A stretch of DNA of 64,000 bases from assembly GCA_002104985.1 (NCBI GenBank), contig MCGO01000150.1, forward strand, positions 28,903 through 92,902. The letters run 5' to 3'. Shown piece by piece: positions 33,369 through 45,968 of this stretch. The notes under the pieces are model-generated. The model saw nothing but the letters and a program-made list of their open reading frames with translations. It ran no database searches and was not told the origin of the DNA. A program made the translations under genes and the position numbers. Source of the DNA: Rhizoclosmatium globosum (Eukaryota > Chytridiomycota > Chytridiomycetes > Chytridiales > Chytriomycetaceae). Every line of letters begins with the position of its first letter. The stretch's first letter is position 1.

Positions 33369-34647
33369 TTATTGTTTTATCACATCGGCAAGAATAGTAT
33401 CAATCACAGAGAGACCGCGTTCTGTAGGTTTTAGGATTTCGCGCCTTTCATCATATCCAGAAATCCCATTTCGCAATGCCGCTTCACTGCATCCCAATCA
33501 AGAGATTGCTTCACGCTATCTCCAAAAGCAAGCTCTTGAGCCGTTGTAAATGAAAGCCCTTCTTTGATTCGCAGACCCAGAACAATCAACTCCTTCATCA
33601 TGGTCTGCTTCTCCAACTGTTTCGACACCTGAGTGCCATGACCTAATTCCTCACATTTTCGTATATATGTTTCGAGTTGAGGATACTTTGACGTCCGGCG
33701 ACGCGTTTTGTTTGTCAAGTCAGATATCCTACCATGGGCCCCAGGCCCAACACCAATATAATCCCAACCCTTCCAATACGCAAGATTATGAACACTCTCG
33801 TGACCAGGTACAGCGTAATTCGAAACTTCATAATGCTTCAAACCCGTCTTTGTGTGAAGTAAATCAACAGCCGTTTCATACATTTCAGCAGTGGAATCAG
33901 CAGTAGATTCAACATCAAATCCACTTTTTTCGCAGATTTCCAAAGCGGCGTGCCAGGTTCATACGTCAATTGATATAACGACATGTGTTTCAACTGAGTG
34001 GAGGGATAGATTCCAGCACAGATGTCAAATCGTCTTTCCATTCTTTTGGTGTCTGGTTGGGTAGTCCGAACATAAGGTCGCAAGATACAGTATCGCGTTC
34101 ATCACTGAATACTGTGTACGCAGTTTTCAAAGTAGACCACGCATTTGCCCCGGAATGGTCCCTTCCCAAAAAGGAAAGATGAGAGTCTCGGAATGATTGT
34201 ATTCCGATGGAAAGCCTGTTCACGCCGGCGTCTTTGAATGCATGGAGGGATGTTTCGGTGAGACTCGATGGGTTCCCTTCTAAGCGATTTGAAGCACAGG
34301 AGAAACATTTATGGATTCTTTGACTGTGTTTATGAGGGATTTGACTGAGTCTGGGGGCATCTGTCAAGCTGGTCAGTTGTTTGGAAGCGGGGATGACGTA
34401 TTGGTACCAACGATGGTGTGCCGCCTCCAAAGTGAATGCTCGTTGCTGTATAGGTTGAGAGTGAATCGAGGCTTTTGATTGAGTGCTGGAGGTCTTTAAT
34501 GATAGCAGCAGTGAGTCTGTCATTTGCAGTTTTTCGATCATTGGCCTTGACTGGAGACTTGAGCTTATTAAATGAGCAATATGGGCACAGCTTCAAGCAG
34601 AAAGGCCAATGGATATAGATCGCAAGATTGCGAGACAAGGAAGCCAT
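33369..34647 (-). CDS. HemW-like radical SAM protein (frame-broken)
   Basis: The start MASLSRNLAIYIHWPFCLKL leads into the radical-SAM cluster motif CLKLCPYCSFNK (CxxxCxxC) typical of HemW. IHFGGGTPSLVP, EGNPSSLTETSL, GVNRLSIGIQSFRDSHL, LMFGLPNQTP, YQLTYEPGTPL, HYEVSNYAVPGHESVHN and YWKGWDYIGVGPGAHGR follow, all HemW/HemN hallmarks. HemW binds heme and SAM and acts as a heme chaperone, probably mitochondrial in eukaryotes, rather than as an oxidase. At least five one-base breaks are needed (for example near 34350, 33985, 33930 and 33445). The ribokinase gene upstream on the same strand ends 39 bp before this start. Confidence 0.8.
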
Positions 34648-34686
34648 TTCATGAATTAGATGGAAAAAACAAGATGTATTATTGTA

Positions 34687-35727
34687 TTATTGTTGAGACA
34701 TTCTCTTTTGCACATCCTTCATCAGTGGAATAGAAGGAGTAGCGCCATGAGTTTCACAGGTCATTCCAGATGCAATGGCTGCAACTTTGAGCGCGTTCTT
34801 GAAAGCGTCCTCTTCCTTCTTATGTTGAAACGACGCAAATGTGGCCAAAAAGAAGCCCACAAATGTGTCACCTGCTCCCGTAGTATCTACAACGCGACAA
34901 TCACGCAATGCAGGAATATTCGTGATTTCAGAGCCTCGCTGGAGAGCACAAGCACCCTCTTCTCCCAAGGTGATAATCACAGCCTCCAAATTTGGGAATC
35001 GATTCATAAGCTCGTTGATAATTATGGACACAGTGACAGAACCTGGTGCAGCCTTCTTTTGAGTGATTGCAGAATACAACATTTCGGCTTCTCCTTCGTT
35101 CAACACCAATACATCAACGCACTCCAAAGAATACGAGAGAATATTCGGAGGACATGGAGCAGGATTAAATGCGACCTGCATACCACGAGCCTTCGCCTTC
35201 CGAATGATGTCGTTGATGTTGTTGATTTCGTTCTGAACGAGAAGCCAATCACCCGCATCGAATTTAGATAACGTTCATCAATATGTTGCAATGGAATCTT
35301 GCAGTTTGCTGCAGGTAGGAGAATGATTGCATTATCTCCGGAAGCGTCCTTTTGGATCAAAGCGCAGCCCGTGCTTTCTGTTTGAGACACCAAAACAGCG
35401 GATGTGTTGATATTGTTCTGGTTCAACAAGTCGATGAGCCATTTGCCGTCTGTGCCGACTTGGCCCGCTGTGTTGAATTGAGGTCAATAACTTCCATGAC
35501 AGATCACAGTTGTCACTCAATGCACAATATTGTCTGTACTTTAACGTACCATGGTGGATTGCGAGGTCAGAGGGCGCTGCTCGAGCTAGCGCAACAGCCT
35601 GGTTCGCCCCTTTTCCTCCTGGATACTCTGCGTAGCCTGTTGACGCAATCGTCTCTCCTCTTTGAACGATTGTTGGTACAGAAAAGACCTTGTCAATGTT
35701 TAGAGATCCAAAACAAAGGACTTTCAT
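34687..35727 (-). CDS. RBKS: Ribokinase (PfkB family)
   Basis: This enzyme phosphorylates D-ribose to ribose 5-phosphate in the cytosol. The start MKVLCFGSLNIDKVFSVP is followed by the ribokinase substrate motif YPGGKGANQAVALARA. Exon 2 has VGTDGKWLIDLLNQNNINTS, TESTGCALI, DWLLVQNEI and FNPAP. The PfkB signature reads DTTGAGDTFVGFF, with the catalytic aspartate. The C-terminus ATPSIPLMKDVQKRMSQQ ends at 34687. An 82-nt intron lies at 35468-35549. One one-base break lies near 35267. The start is 87 bp from the divergent chitin synthase start, so the two probably share a promoter. Confidence 0.93.
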
Positions 35728-35814
35728 GTTGAACTTTTCGATACGCTATCAACTTCCAAGTTCCCACACTCTCCAACTTTCCCACGCCTTTCTCAAAAAA
35801 GACATTCATTAAAT

Positions 35815-38800
35815 ATGAAGCCTGGCAGGAACGTCAGTCAAGCCAAGACCACAGCGTCGTTCGCGGGAAGCGTATTCCACGCTGATCTTGGACCAGATTT
35901 ATCAATGAATGCAGTCGCAGCCGTTTCTAACGAAGCCGACGGATCAGCGCCCGTAGTAAATACTGCATCGGTTACTTCCACTCTTGCAGGCCGTTTATCG
36001 AAGGGAATCACACATACTTGTATTGGTAGTCGCATTTGCGTTTCCGTTAATCCTGGACGCGATATGGAGAATCGCGAAGCAGTCAGCCAACGACGCGCGA
36101 ATGTATTTACTGGCGGTCTCGAAATGGAACCTTCTTCTGAAGGGGAATGGAATTCTTCAGCTGAGCATTTCTTGCAGATTGTGGAGAACGCATATGTTCA
36201 TGTCGTGCAAGGGAAAGAAGATCAAAGTATTCTTCTATTGTAAGTTCTACTACAACGTTTTAACGTGATTCTAATCTCAAATGACAGGGGCGAGTCTGGC
36301 AGTGGCAAATCAACGACCCACCAGAGCATTCTTACGCACCTTGTCGCCATTTCTCCGCCTCGAACATCCGCAAAGACGTTGAGCCGCATCCAAGTGATCC
36401 ATCGCATCGTTGAACCATTTGTGAATGCGAGGCCAAGGACATCAAAAGCAGGATCCAGCAGTCCCTTTTCGCTGTTTGGAACGTCGTTTGAGCTCCAGTT
36501 TTCCTCAAAAGGAAGTCTCGTTGGCGCAAAGACAGTTCTTGTTCCAGTTCCGGGTCTCACGAACGAATCGACTCCGACCGTCTTTGACTTGTTTCTCGCG
36601 TTTCTTTCGCAGGACCAACGCACGGCTTTTCACTTTGCTCAGAATCAGCACTTTGAATTGACTCACTCGACGTTGGTGGGCGCTTCGTCGTTTGCGAGGC
36701 GTGTGAATCGGAATGATGAAGTAAACAAGGCAACATTCAAAGCCCTGGTCAAGGACTTGGCTGAATTCGGCTTCAAACAGCGTCATTTAGATGGGTTATT
36801 TACTATGCTTGCAGTGATATTGCATCTGAGTAATTTGGTCTTCATTGAATCCTCTGATGTTCCCTGTCATATCAAAGACCCAGAAGCGTCTCTTATACCA
36901 CTTTCCCGCTTATTTGACATCAATCCAACAAATCTTCAAGAAATTCTCGTTAATCGCTTCATTCCTGAATCTGATACTGTCGCGAATAGTTACTCTGTAA
37001 TACTGTCAGTCACCGAAGCTGCACACCGCCGGGACGCTTTGATGCATGCTATGTACAACAGCATAATCAATTGGCTTGTTGCTCGAATCAACAAGAAAGT
37101 GTGTATGGAAGAGGTTGTTGGATATACAAATTATATCCAAATCGTTGACTTTCCTGGAATCTCTCTATCGACTGTCAATGAACGAGGCTTTCGCGACTTG
37201 CTCATCAAATATACTGCCGATACGTTGCAACAGATTGCTAGAAAGCAAGTGTACAACCATCAACATTTTCAGGCCGAAGGAATCGCAAACATATGGAGGT
37301 GGGAACGATCAGACTCTCCAAGTGCCTTGGTAGTCCAAACAGAGAACGACTTTCTTGAAGCACTTGGCCTTCATACACGTCTCATGAATGAAAAGGCGCA
37401 AGGGTCTCGCGATTTTGATGACGAGTTTCTGGAGTCAACGTCACCGGTCACAACTCGGATTCCGCATGAAAGGAAGAACTTATTGTTTCGCTTTTCGGAC
37501 TCAGAAAACGCGACATTATATTCTGCAGCCGGATTGGTGGCCTCCAATGATACTGGAAACCAAGTCCTTCACGACTTGGTGCGAATTCTTGAAGCTGCTG
37601 ACGTTTCGTTTGACTCAGCTACATTCCAGATATTAAATATCAATCGATCGGATTCTGCAGTCGCCATTTCTTCATATTTGATTCACACACTCTCTGACTT
37701 GGCAGAATCGCTTCAAGATACCAAAATGTGGGTTATTGCACACATTCGCATCTCCGATGATCCGATTAATCCCCTTCGCTTGGATCCTCTCGTTGTTGCG
37801 CGTCAAGCTCGAGATTTGAATCTGGTGGAGATGTGTCATTCACTTGGACCCATCTTTACCGCCTATTATACGCATCGAGACTTTGCGGAAAGATACGGTC
37901 CTTGCGCTAATGATACTGACTCAATATCGCCGGAAGCAGGAAGCGTAGCTGTTTGCTCATCTGTGGCGCTGGCGTTCGGGTACTATAACATGGATCTGGC
38001 AATTGGAAGTAAGCACGTCTTTTTATCCGAATCTGCGTGGCGTGAATTGGAAGCGCACCTGGGCCTCATTGAAATCAAGCGCTATGAGTCAGCGGAAATT
38101 ATGCCGATCGATGAATTCAATATGGAGTCTGTGAATGGAGATGTTCCTGACGATTCTTCGACGAATGGAAAGTCTCGTCGCGCGGAGCACTTGGTTGAAA
38201 TGAAAGTTGCACACTCAAAGGCACAGGTTGCACAAGTGATTCCTCCGATGACCAAGTTGCGAAGAAAGTGGTTGTGTTTGACTTGGGCCTTGACATGGTG
38301 GATTCCAAGCTTGTTTTTACGCGTCTGTGGTCAGATGAAACGAAAAGATGTACAAATCGCTTGGAGGGAAAAAGTTACGGTGAGTTAAACTACGCAGTTT
38401 CTGAGTAAAATGCTCTAACATATCAATTAGCTCTGCATCATTTCAGCGACAGTCTGTGGAATCGTCCTGTTTCTCATTATTGGACTCGGCCGTATACTTT
38501 GCCCACTTCAAAAGGTTTTGTCACAGGGCGAAATTGATGGGATGACTGACTTGAACAATCCAATCGTATCGATGTTTGGAGCTTACTACCAAATTCGAGA
38601 CATTGTCAAAGACCATGTGGACAACCAAGCTTTCTTAAGTCAGGCTGCCATGAAACAGGTGTGCTTACTTTTTGATGACGTTTAAGATTTACTCGCATCA
38701 TTTCCTACACAGACTGTTCTCGGTCACGACGTATCGGCGATGTTTTACAAGACAACAGTCTGGTCAAATTACTGTAAATTACCGCAACCAGCTGGATTCG

Positions 38801-41275
38801 ACAATGTTGTCCGAAATATTCCAAAAGAAGGTTTCAAAGTCTGGTTCCCTCATCAAGGAAACGATGGATCGACCAATAAGCCAATTGACTACGTGCAATC
38901 AGTATCGTATATGCGAAAGGGAATGGTCGCTCGTGACGCCAGCTGGATTCAATCGTTTCTGAGTTCTGATCCCATCAACAACCGACTGATTGTCGCCTAT
39001 GGGAACGTGTATGATATGTCAGCTTACTACTCACCGGGAGGTATTAATAAATTCCTTGGCTCGAATATTGGGAAAATCGTTGATCAGCTCGGGGTGAGTT
39101 TTTCCACTCATTATGATTGGAGGATATTTACTATTTCTGCAGGCGAGTGGTGTCGACGCAACGTCGTTTATGGAGCAAGTACGTAAACTTGAGGGCCATC
39201 AAAAGTGGTCAGACTATGTTGGCTGTATGAATGGTTTATTCCTGACCGGTGTTGTCGACCATCGACTGGATCAACAGTGCCTGATTTCAAACTATATCAT
39301 GCTTTCGGCGAGTTCGATTCTTGTCTTGATTATCGGATTGAAGGTTAGCCTTACGTTTGAAGACAGTATTCTAAACTTGTCATAAGTTTTTGACCGCACT
39401 TCAATGCACGAGGAGAAGTAATCCCGAAAATCACGATAGATTCGTGCTGGTTCAAGTTCCTTGCTATACAGAAGGAAAAGAAAGTCTTCAACGTACCTTT
39501 GAGTCGGTTTTGATGTCATCATATGTGGACACACGGAAAGTGTTGTTCGTTATTGCCGATGGGTAATTATAGTTGTTGATTAGTATAATGCAAACTGATT
39601 AGCTTCATAGCATGATCGTTGGCTCTGGAAACGATAAACCAACTCCAAAAATTGTTTTGGATGTTCTTGGTTGGGAAGGTGAAGAGCCAGAAGCTCTGCT
39701 GGTCCAGTCTTTGGGCGATGGAATGAAACAATTGAACATGGCAAAAGTATACTCTGGACACTATGCGATTCAAAGCAAGCGCATGCCATATATCGTTGTG
39801 TCGAAAGTTGGTACCCCAGTGAGACGAACCGACCCGGCAACAGGTTCGTAACTTAAATGAAGAAAATCTTTGTACTAAACGTCAGGCTTTAGAGGAAAAC
39901 GAGACTCGCAGCTGCTGATCATGAAATTCCTTAATCGCGTTCACTTGGATTTGGAAATGAACCCAACGGAACTGGAACTCGTCCGCCATTTTCGTTATGG
40001 GTTGCAAATCGATCCAAGTTGGTTTGAGTACATTTTGTGGATCGACGCCGACACCGAAATCTACAGAGATTCCATCAACAGATTAGTCGCTTGTATGATT
40101 CGAGATTCGAGGGTATGATTAACATTTTATTAGAATCGGTGTCTAACTTTTGAATGAATAGGTTGTTGGAGTTTGTGGCGAAACGCAAGTGGGAAACGAG
40201 ATGGAGTCCTGGGTGACCATGATTCAAGTCTACGAGTACTTTATTTCTCATCACTTGTCGAAGCAGTTTGAATCCGTGTTCGGGTCTGTCACTTGTTTGC
40301 CGTACGTTATCCCCACTAAATACTTCGTGTCATCAAATACTAATATGGTCGTCACCAACAGTGGCTGCTTTTCAATGTTTCGTATTCGATCATCAAACAA
40401 GACAGCATACTTGATTTCGAACGATGTGATCCGTGATTTCTCCATTAACCAAGTCAACACTCTTCATCTCAAAAACCTGTTGCACTTAGGAGAAGATCGA
40501 TACTTGACTACACTCATGATGAAGCACTTCCCAGGCCATAAACTCGCGTTTTCTCCAGACGCAAAGTGTAAAACCCAAGCTCCTGCATCATGGAATGTGT
40601 TTGTCAGTCAACGTCGCAGATGGATCAATTCAACTGTCCATACGTTGTTTGAGCTCATGTTGCTTCCACAGCTTTGTGGTTGCTGTTTACTTTCTATGCG
40701 AGTGGTGGTATTTATTGATTTATTTTCGACTTTGGCACAACCCTCAGGTTTGTTAACTTATTTGTTATGTTATTGCTAATCTCTTGGATACAGCTCTTGT
40801 GTACTTTGGATACTTGATCTACTCATCAATCTCGGACGAATCACATGGTGCGCCATTGTTCTCGCTTATTATGATTGCAGCTATATATGGAGTACAGCTC
40901 GTTATCTTTATGCTGAAAGGAGAGTTTCAACATCTTGGCTGGATGGTTTTGTACTTGCTGGCTATCCCAATTTACTCGTTTTACTTGCCAATTTATAGCT
41001 TCTGGCATTTTGATGACTTCTCTTGGGTAAGAATCCGAGTACAGATATTAACTTTTTGCTAACTTCTTTTTAGGGAAATACTCGTATTGTTGTAGACGAA
41101 AGTGGAGCGAGAGTATATGAATACGCCGAGGAAAACGTAAGATAATGCTCCTTATCCATATATCCTAAATTTCTAACTGACAGTTTGACCCGTCAATGAT
41201 TCCATTGAAAAAGTGGGCAGCTTCTGAGCAAGAGATACGCAAACAGCGTAACAAAGTATCTCCATCCAACGTCTG
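35815..41275 (+). CDS. Chitin synthase with myosin-motor-like domain
   Basis: This is an integral membrane glycosyltransferase (GT2) that makes cell-wall chitin. The N-terminal 850 residues form a myosin-motor-like domain: [10 protein letters not shown]-loop [12 protein letters not shown] (after the intron 36240-36287), [20 protein letters not shown] and VDFPGISLS. After two hydrophobic segments comes a cytochrome-b5-like part ([20 protein letters not shown]). The catalytic domain follows: [52 protein letters not shown] and QRRRW. The C-terminus has several membrane helices ([42 protein letters not shown]). About ten short introns fit and no frame break is needed. The switch I region of the motor is degenerate. 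It is divergent from ribokinase and convergent (44 bp) with the next gene. Confidence 0.93.
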
Positions 41276-41319
41276 AAGCAAAGCGTTTATTTAAGAATTG
41301 AAGTGTAAATAAAAGTTCC

Positions 41320-44300
41320 TTAAAAATCATCTCCCCAATCATTGGAGTCTTTTCCTACACGTCCATCCTTGGACTTCCTTGGTTGTCCTGCAACAGACGG
41401 TTCACCAAAATCGTCTCCCTCCCAGTCCCACCCTCCGTCATTTGCAGCATTGTGGTCCACAGACTTAGATTCAATCGGGATTGATGTTTCTGGACTGACA
41501 CCCAATGATGTCTTTCGTTTCACAGGTGCAAGAATGTTGATTCCAGGCTTAGCAATAGGCTCAACGGTTCCAACGGTATGGTGTGGCTGAAAGTTTGAAA
41601 CATCCTTGGCTTGCATTCCAATCAAGGATTCGTCATCATCTTCACTTCGCATTGTCGGCTGGTACTTCCCTTGTGGGGATGGATTGAAGATCAGCGTGAT
41701 TCCGTTCATAATATATTCGAATGGTGATGAGGCCGGCCCCACTTTGAGCTTTTTCGCTGAGCAGAAGAGGAACACCCCCACAGCAGCAAAGGCAGCGATA
41801 ATAGCGAACTTAACACGAATGATTAGACTGACTACAAAAACTCAAGAAAACATACCACATAAACACCAGAGCCTATGTATGACGCTTCATCGGACTCAGC
41901 AGCTTTCACATCATCACCTGCGACAGCTTCTTCAAAGATGTTCTTCTTTGGAGTGGTGTCATCCTCTATAATATCTTCTTCGTATTCAGCGTCTGGTGGA
42001 GAGACCGGAATTAAAGGCTTCTTATCGTCTTGTGGTGGAGGCGGAGGTGGGACAAACGGCTTCTTCTCATCTGGGGCAGGCTTTTTGACATCTTCAACTT
42101 TAGGAGCTGGTACGGTTGGCTTCTTATCCTCCGCTTTAACATCAGGTTTAGGAAGTGGTTTCACGGAGTCAGGAACTTCCACAACATCTGAGGCAGGCTC
42201 TTCGGGCTCGTCTTCATACATTGATTCTTTCTTGGGTTCATCAACAGACGCCTTTGCAGTTGCTGCTGGAGTAGGCGCAACGGCACACAGTCGCAATTAT
42301 AGTCTTTGCCTTTTCTGAAACAACAGCCTTCTTCCTCCATCTGAAGTAGCTTTCTTGTCACCGTATGTTTCGTCACTTTCGCCATCAACATTTTCTCCAG
42401 CTTTGGCTCCAGACACGACAGATTTGTCCCCAGCCGATGCAAATTCATCAGCATAGGCTGTGACACCCTTCAAGTTCAGAACTCCCATCCAAGCACCTCT
42501 GTATGCGAGTTCATCGGTAGCTTTAGCAGTCCCTCTGAAGGCATTTAAACCTCCAAAAGCAATCAATGCATCAGTAGAAGCAGTTCGAATCAACAGGTCT
42601 GCTCCAATCTCAACTGGTAAGAGGCCTGACTCCAAGTTTGTTGGGTGTGGAATCGCAGATTTAGAAGTAGCCTGTTGAAGACATAAGCTTTTTTCATCTG
42701 AAATTAACTTAACTTACTTGTTTCGAGGCAGGTAGGATGCTGAGTAAGTAGTTGAAAGGGGTCTTCTTGTCGAATTTGATTCCATCAACCAGAGTTTTGC
42801 TGACGATTAAATGTTAATGCTTGTGAAACCATTTGGTTAAATACCTTTGCTTGGTGTTTGTCAATGACCCGGCAACATAAACAACATCTGATGAGAAGGC
42901 CGCAATGGAAGCAGGGCGGATTACTGAGTGATCCACAAAAGTTGGGAGCGGAACTTCCTTCTCTTTTGCTGGGAGAATAAAGTCTTCAGTCATCACGCCA
43001 ACAAACGATGTGTAATCCTTCTCGGAGTCAGCGAAAGGAAGCGTTTCCATCTTCCCAATCATTGTTTGCTTAATTAAAGCCCCACTTGAATAGTACGAGC
43101 ATTTTCCTGCAGCATTAGCGCCTAACGGAACAACGTTGAAAGCAGAGGGAACATCAGCCATTGACTCTTGCAAAGTTTTTGGCAAGTCAGTGAAGACACC
43201 AACAACCTTGATGGATCTCTGTGCTGCGTCGAAAGTCTTCTGCCCCTTTGCAACGATTCTCAAAATGTGTGATGTCACAACCTTCTTTCTTAATCCACTG
43301 GCGGTGAGAACATCAGTTGCGTAACTCTGACCAACAAGAATGACCGATTTAGATTGTTTAGGGCAGGTATCATGTTGTAGAGAGGTGACCAGGAAGACTC
43401 CATAACTAGACGATTTCGCTTTTGGCTTCATAACACCTGCAAAGTCAGCAAATGAAGCGATGGCTTCACCATTCTTTCCTGAAAGCTTAAGGACGTATCC
43501 ATCAAAAACGTTTGATACACTACATGGGCAAAATAATCAGGAAACCGTGGAACACAAAGCAGAAAACAAACCTTTGAAGCGCAGTTCCCAATCCGACGTC
43601 AAGAGACCCAGAGAATGATCCAGCAACCCAAATATTACCTTCAGCGTCTACAGAAATCTTAGTGGGAAGGTTGATGCCAAACTTTGATGACGCAGTGACC
43701 CCAGGCTTGACTTCTGCTTCTGCTCGCCGTTTGCGTTCGTAAAGACCCCCATTCTTCGGGACGGAAACATATCCTTCTGCTTTAGATTTAGCCACAGCCT
43801 CATCAGATACATCTTCTTCGCCATAGACTTCTTCCTCGCCTTCAATGTCCCCAATCGCTTCCCCATTGGCTTTTGATGGTTTCTCAACCTTTCCACCTGT
43901 CCCTTTCGTAGACTCTGACGCCTTTACGGTAGTTTCGACCTTCAATGATTTTGAAGCAGTATTTTTGTCCTTGTCTTGTTTGGCAGAAGCATCTTTGGCA
44001 TCAACGAGTTCTCCAACTTTTCCTGAGAATGATTCGGATTTGCCCTTACTTCCGTCTGTTACTTTCTTGTCCGCTCCATTTCCACTTTTATCATTTACGG
44101 CAGCACCCGTCTTCCCTTCAGCTTCGGCCTTGAATGCTTCTCCCACGGCTTCGTGTTTCTTGGCAGCTGCAATGTCCTTGTTGGACGCATCTGGGACAGC
44201 GCTATCACCTGGCACCTCTACTGTAGGAACTTTTGGAATAGTTTCCTTAGAGCCTTTTCCTTTCTTGTCTGCTACTTTTTCTTCCGCTTCGGCCTTAAAC

Positions 44301-45809
44301 GCTTCGCCAACTGCTTCATGTTCCTTGGCAGCGTCGATAGCTTCCTTGGAAGCGGCATCCTTTCCAGGAGCTACCGCAGGCTCATTGACACCTTTCCCCT
44401 GTCCATCCGCAGCCTTCTTTGGACTTGAAGAACCTTTCCCACCTTCGACTTTTTTGTTCGCAGCACTTTCGCCAGCTTCAGCTTCGGCTTTGAAGGCTTC
44501 ACCAACAGCTTCTTGTTGTTTCGCGGCCGAATCCTTGGATTTTCCTGAATCATCTAGTTGGCCTGGCTTCTTGCTGTCAGATCCTGGCTTTGACTTGTCA
44601 GAATTGGACGCAGAGCCCTTCTCCTTGTCAATGGCTGCAGACTTTGCTGCATCAGTTTTCCCAGCAGCCACACCCTCCTTTTGTGTTGCTGAATTTGCAG
44701 TGACCCCATTCAGCAAATCACTTCCGACTGTCTCAAATCCGATTGCCCATTCCCATTCTCCGGTAACGCGAACTTTTCCAACAAATGTAGTCACACCTTT
44801 TTTGCCGTTTACAACTACCGAAGCTGTGGTAGGGGCAGCAGCGTCTCGTTCCTCCAGTTTAGCGCTCTTCACGACATCCACATTGTCTTCAGACTTCACA
44901 TCTTCTTGCGCGGCGGCTCCATCTGGCTTACTAACTGCGGTTGCTTTTTCATCCACTTTCTTGGCATCCTCTGGTTTAACATCCGCTGCAGATGTGATTT
45001 CCCCACTCATCTTTCCATCGGCCACCTTGCTAGTTTCCGACTTACCACCGTCCGCCGCTTTGATGCCTGCATTCGTAGTTTTAGTATCCACTTTCTGGTT
45101 ATCCACTTTTTTGGCCTGCACTTGCGGTTTGTTTGATGTTCCAGTCTGCAGCACCAAGTGTGACCCAACAAATGATCCCGTTACAATCACGGATCCGTCT
45201 GTTCCAATTGGCTTAATGTCTGAAATAAAGAGCGAGGCTTTTGTGTCGTTGTACGGAGATGGTGCAAGTGTTTGGATCCACGCTGGGGATAGGATGCCGT
45301 CTTTGGTGGATGCGAGGACAAGGAAACCAGCGTTGGTAGTTTGGTCTGTAAGTTCATTAGCGGATATGGAGATGCATGTGGTTAGAAATACCTGGAAGCT
45401 CATGGATTGGCACATCTGCTTGAGGGTGGACTGTGAATGCACCACCAGAAACAGTGCCAGCGATAAAGAAGGAAGTTCTGTGATACCAGTGGGTTAGTTA
45501 TGTCAGACGATCTCGTTTGATTGGCTTTGCTCACCCGTTCTTGATTGCCACTGTCTCCACGATGTTAACAATAGTTGTGTTTGAAGCTGGGAGAATAGCC
45601 AGCGAAGCCTTTTCGTTGAGGAGCGACGTTTGGTCTTTGTTTGATTAGCTGTCAACGAAACATGAATAGACTATAACTGACAACAAACCTTGCGACTTCA
45701 ATGCATCCACTTGATACGATTTGCTGTCAGTTGGATTCTTGTATTCAACCTTGGTTTGGCCGTGTGCTGCTGCGATGAGGCAGAAAAGACCCAACTGCCA
45801 AATCATCAT
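41320..45809 (-). CDS. Single-pass membrane protein with SBBP-type beta-propeller repeats
   Basis: It starts at 45809 with signal peptide MMIWQLGLFCLIAAAHGQ. Extracellular blocks have the look of SBBP/beta-propeller repeats: GSVIVTGSFVGSHLVLQTG, ISVDAEGNIWVAGSFSGSLD, FDGYVLKLSGKNGEAIASF, VVYVAGSL and NAFRGTAKATDELAYRGAW. Between them lies a long Lys/Glu/Ala/Ser-rich spacer with three copies of EAVGEAFKAEAE about 60 residues apart. A Pro-rich acidic stretch follows, then one transmembrane helix (FAIIAAFAAVGVFLFC) and a cytoplasmic tail ending GKDSNDWGDDF at 41320. Introns are at 41809-41855 and about 42680-42718, 43515-43575 and others. Frame breaks lie near 42330 and 42290. Function is unknown; a wall or adhesion receptor is a guess. 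Confidence 0.7.
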
Positions 45810-45968
45810 TTTGATGAACTTCAAAAACAAACCAATCAATGTATACAATGTAACATATTCATTTCTAAAAACAGGAAAAGCGAAACTAATAAGGGAAAAG
45901 TGCAAGAAAAATCAAAAACAAATAGGCCCAAGAAAGCAATGGAAAAAGAGAAAGGTAAGGCTATGAAA

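Noticed and set aside
43845..45497. 550-codon plus-strand open frame
   Set aside because: It is antisense to the Lys/Glu/Ala-rich part of the propeller-type gene. Its Ser/Ala/Pro-rich translation is the mirror of that codon bias and shows no domain.
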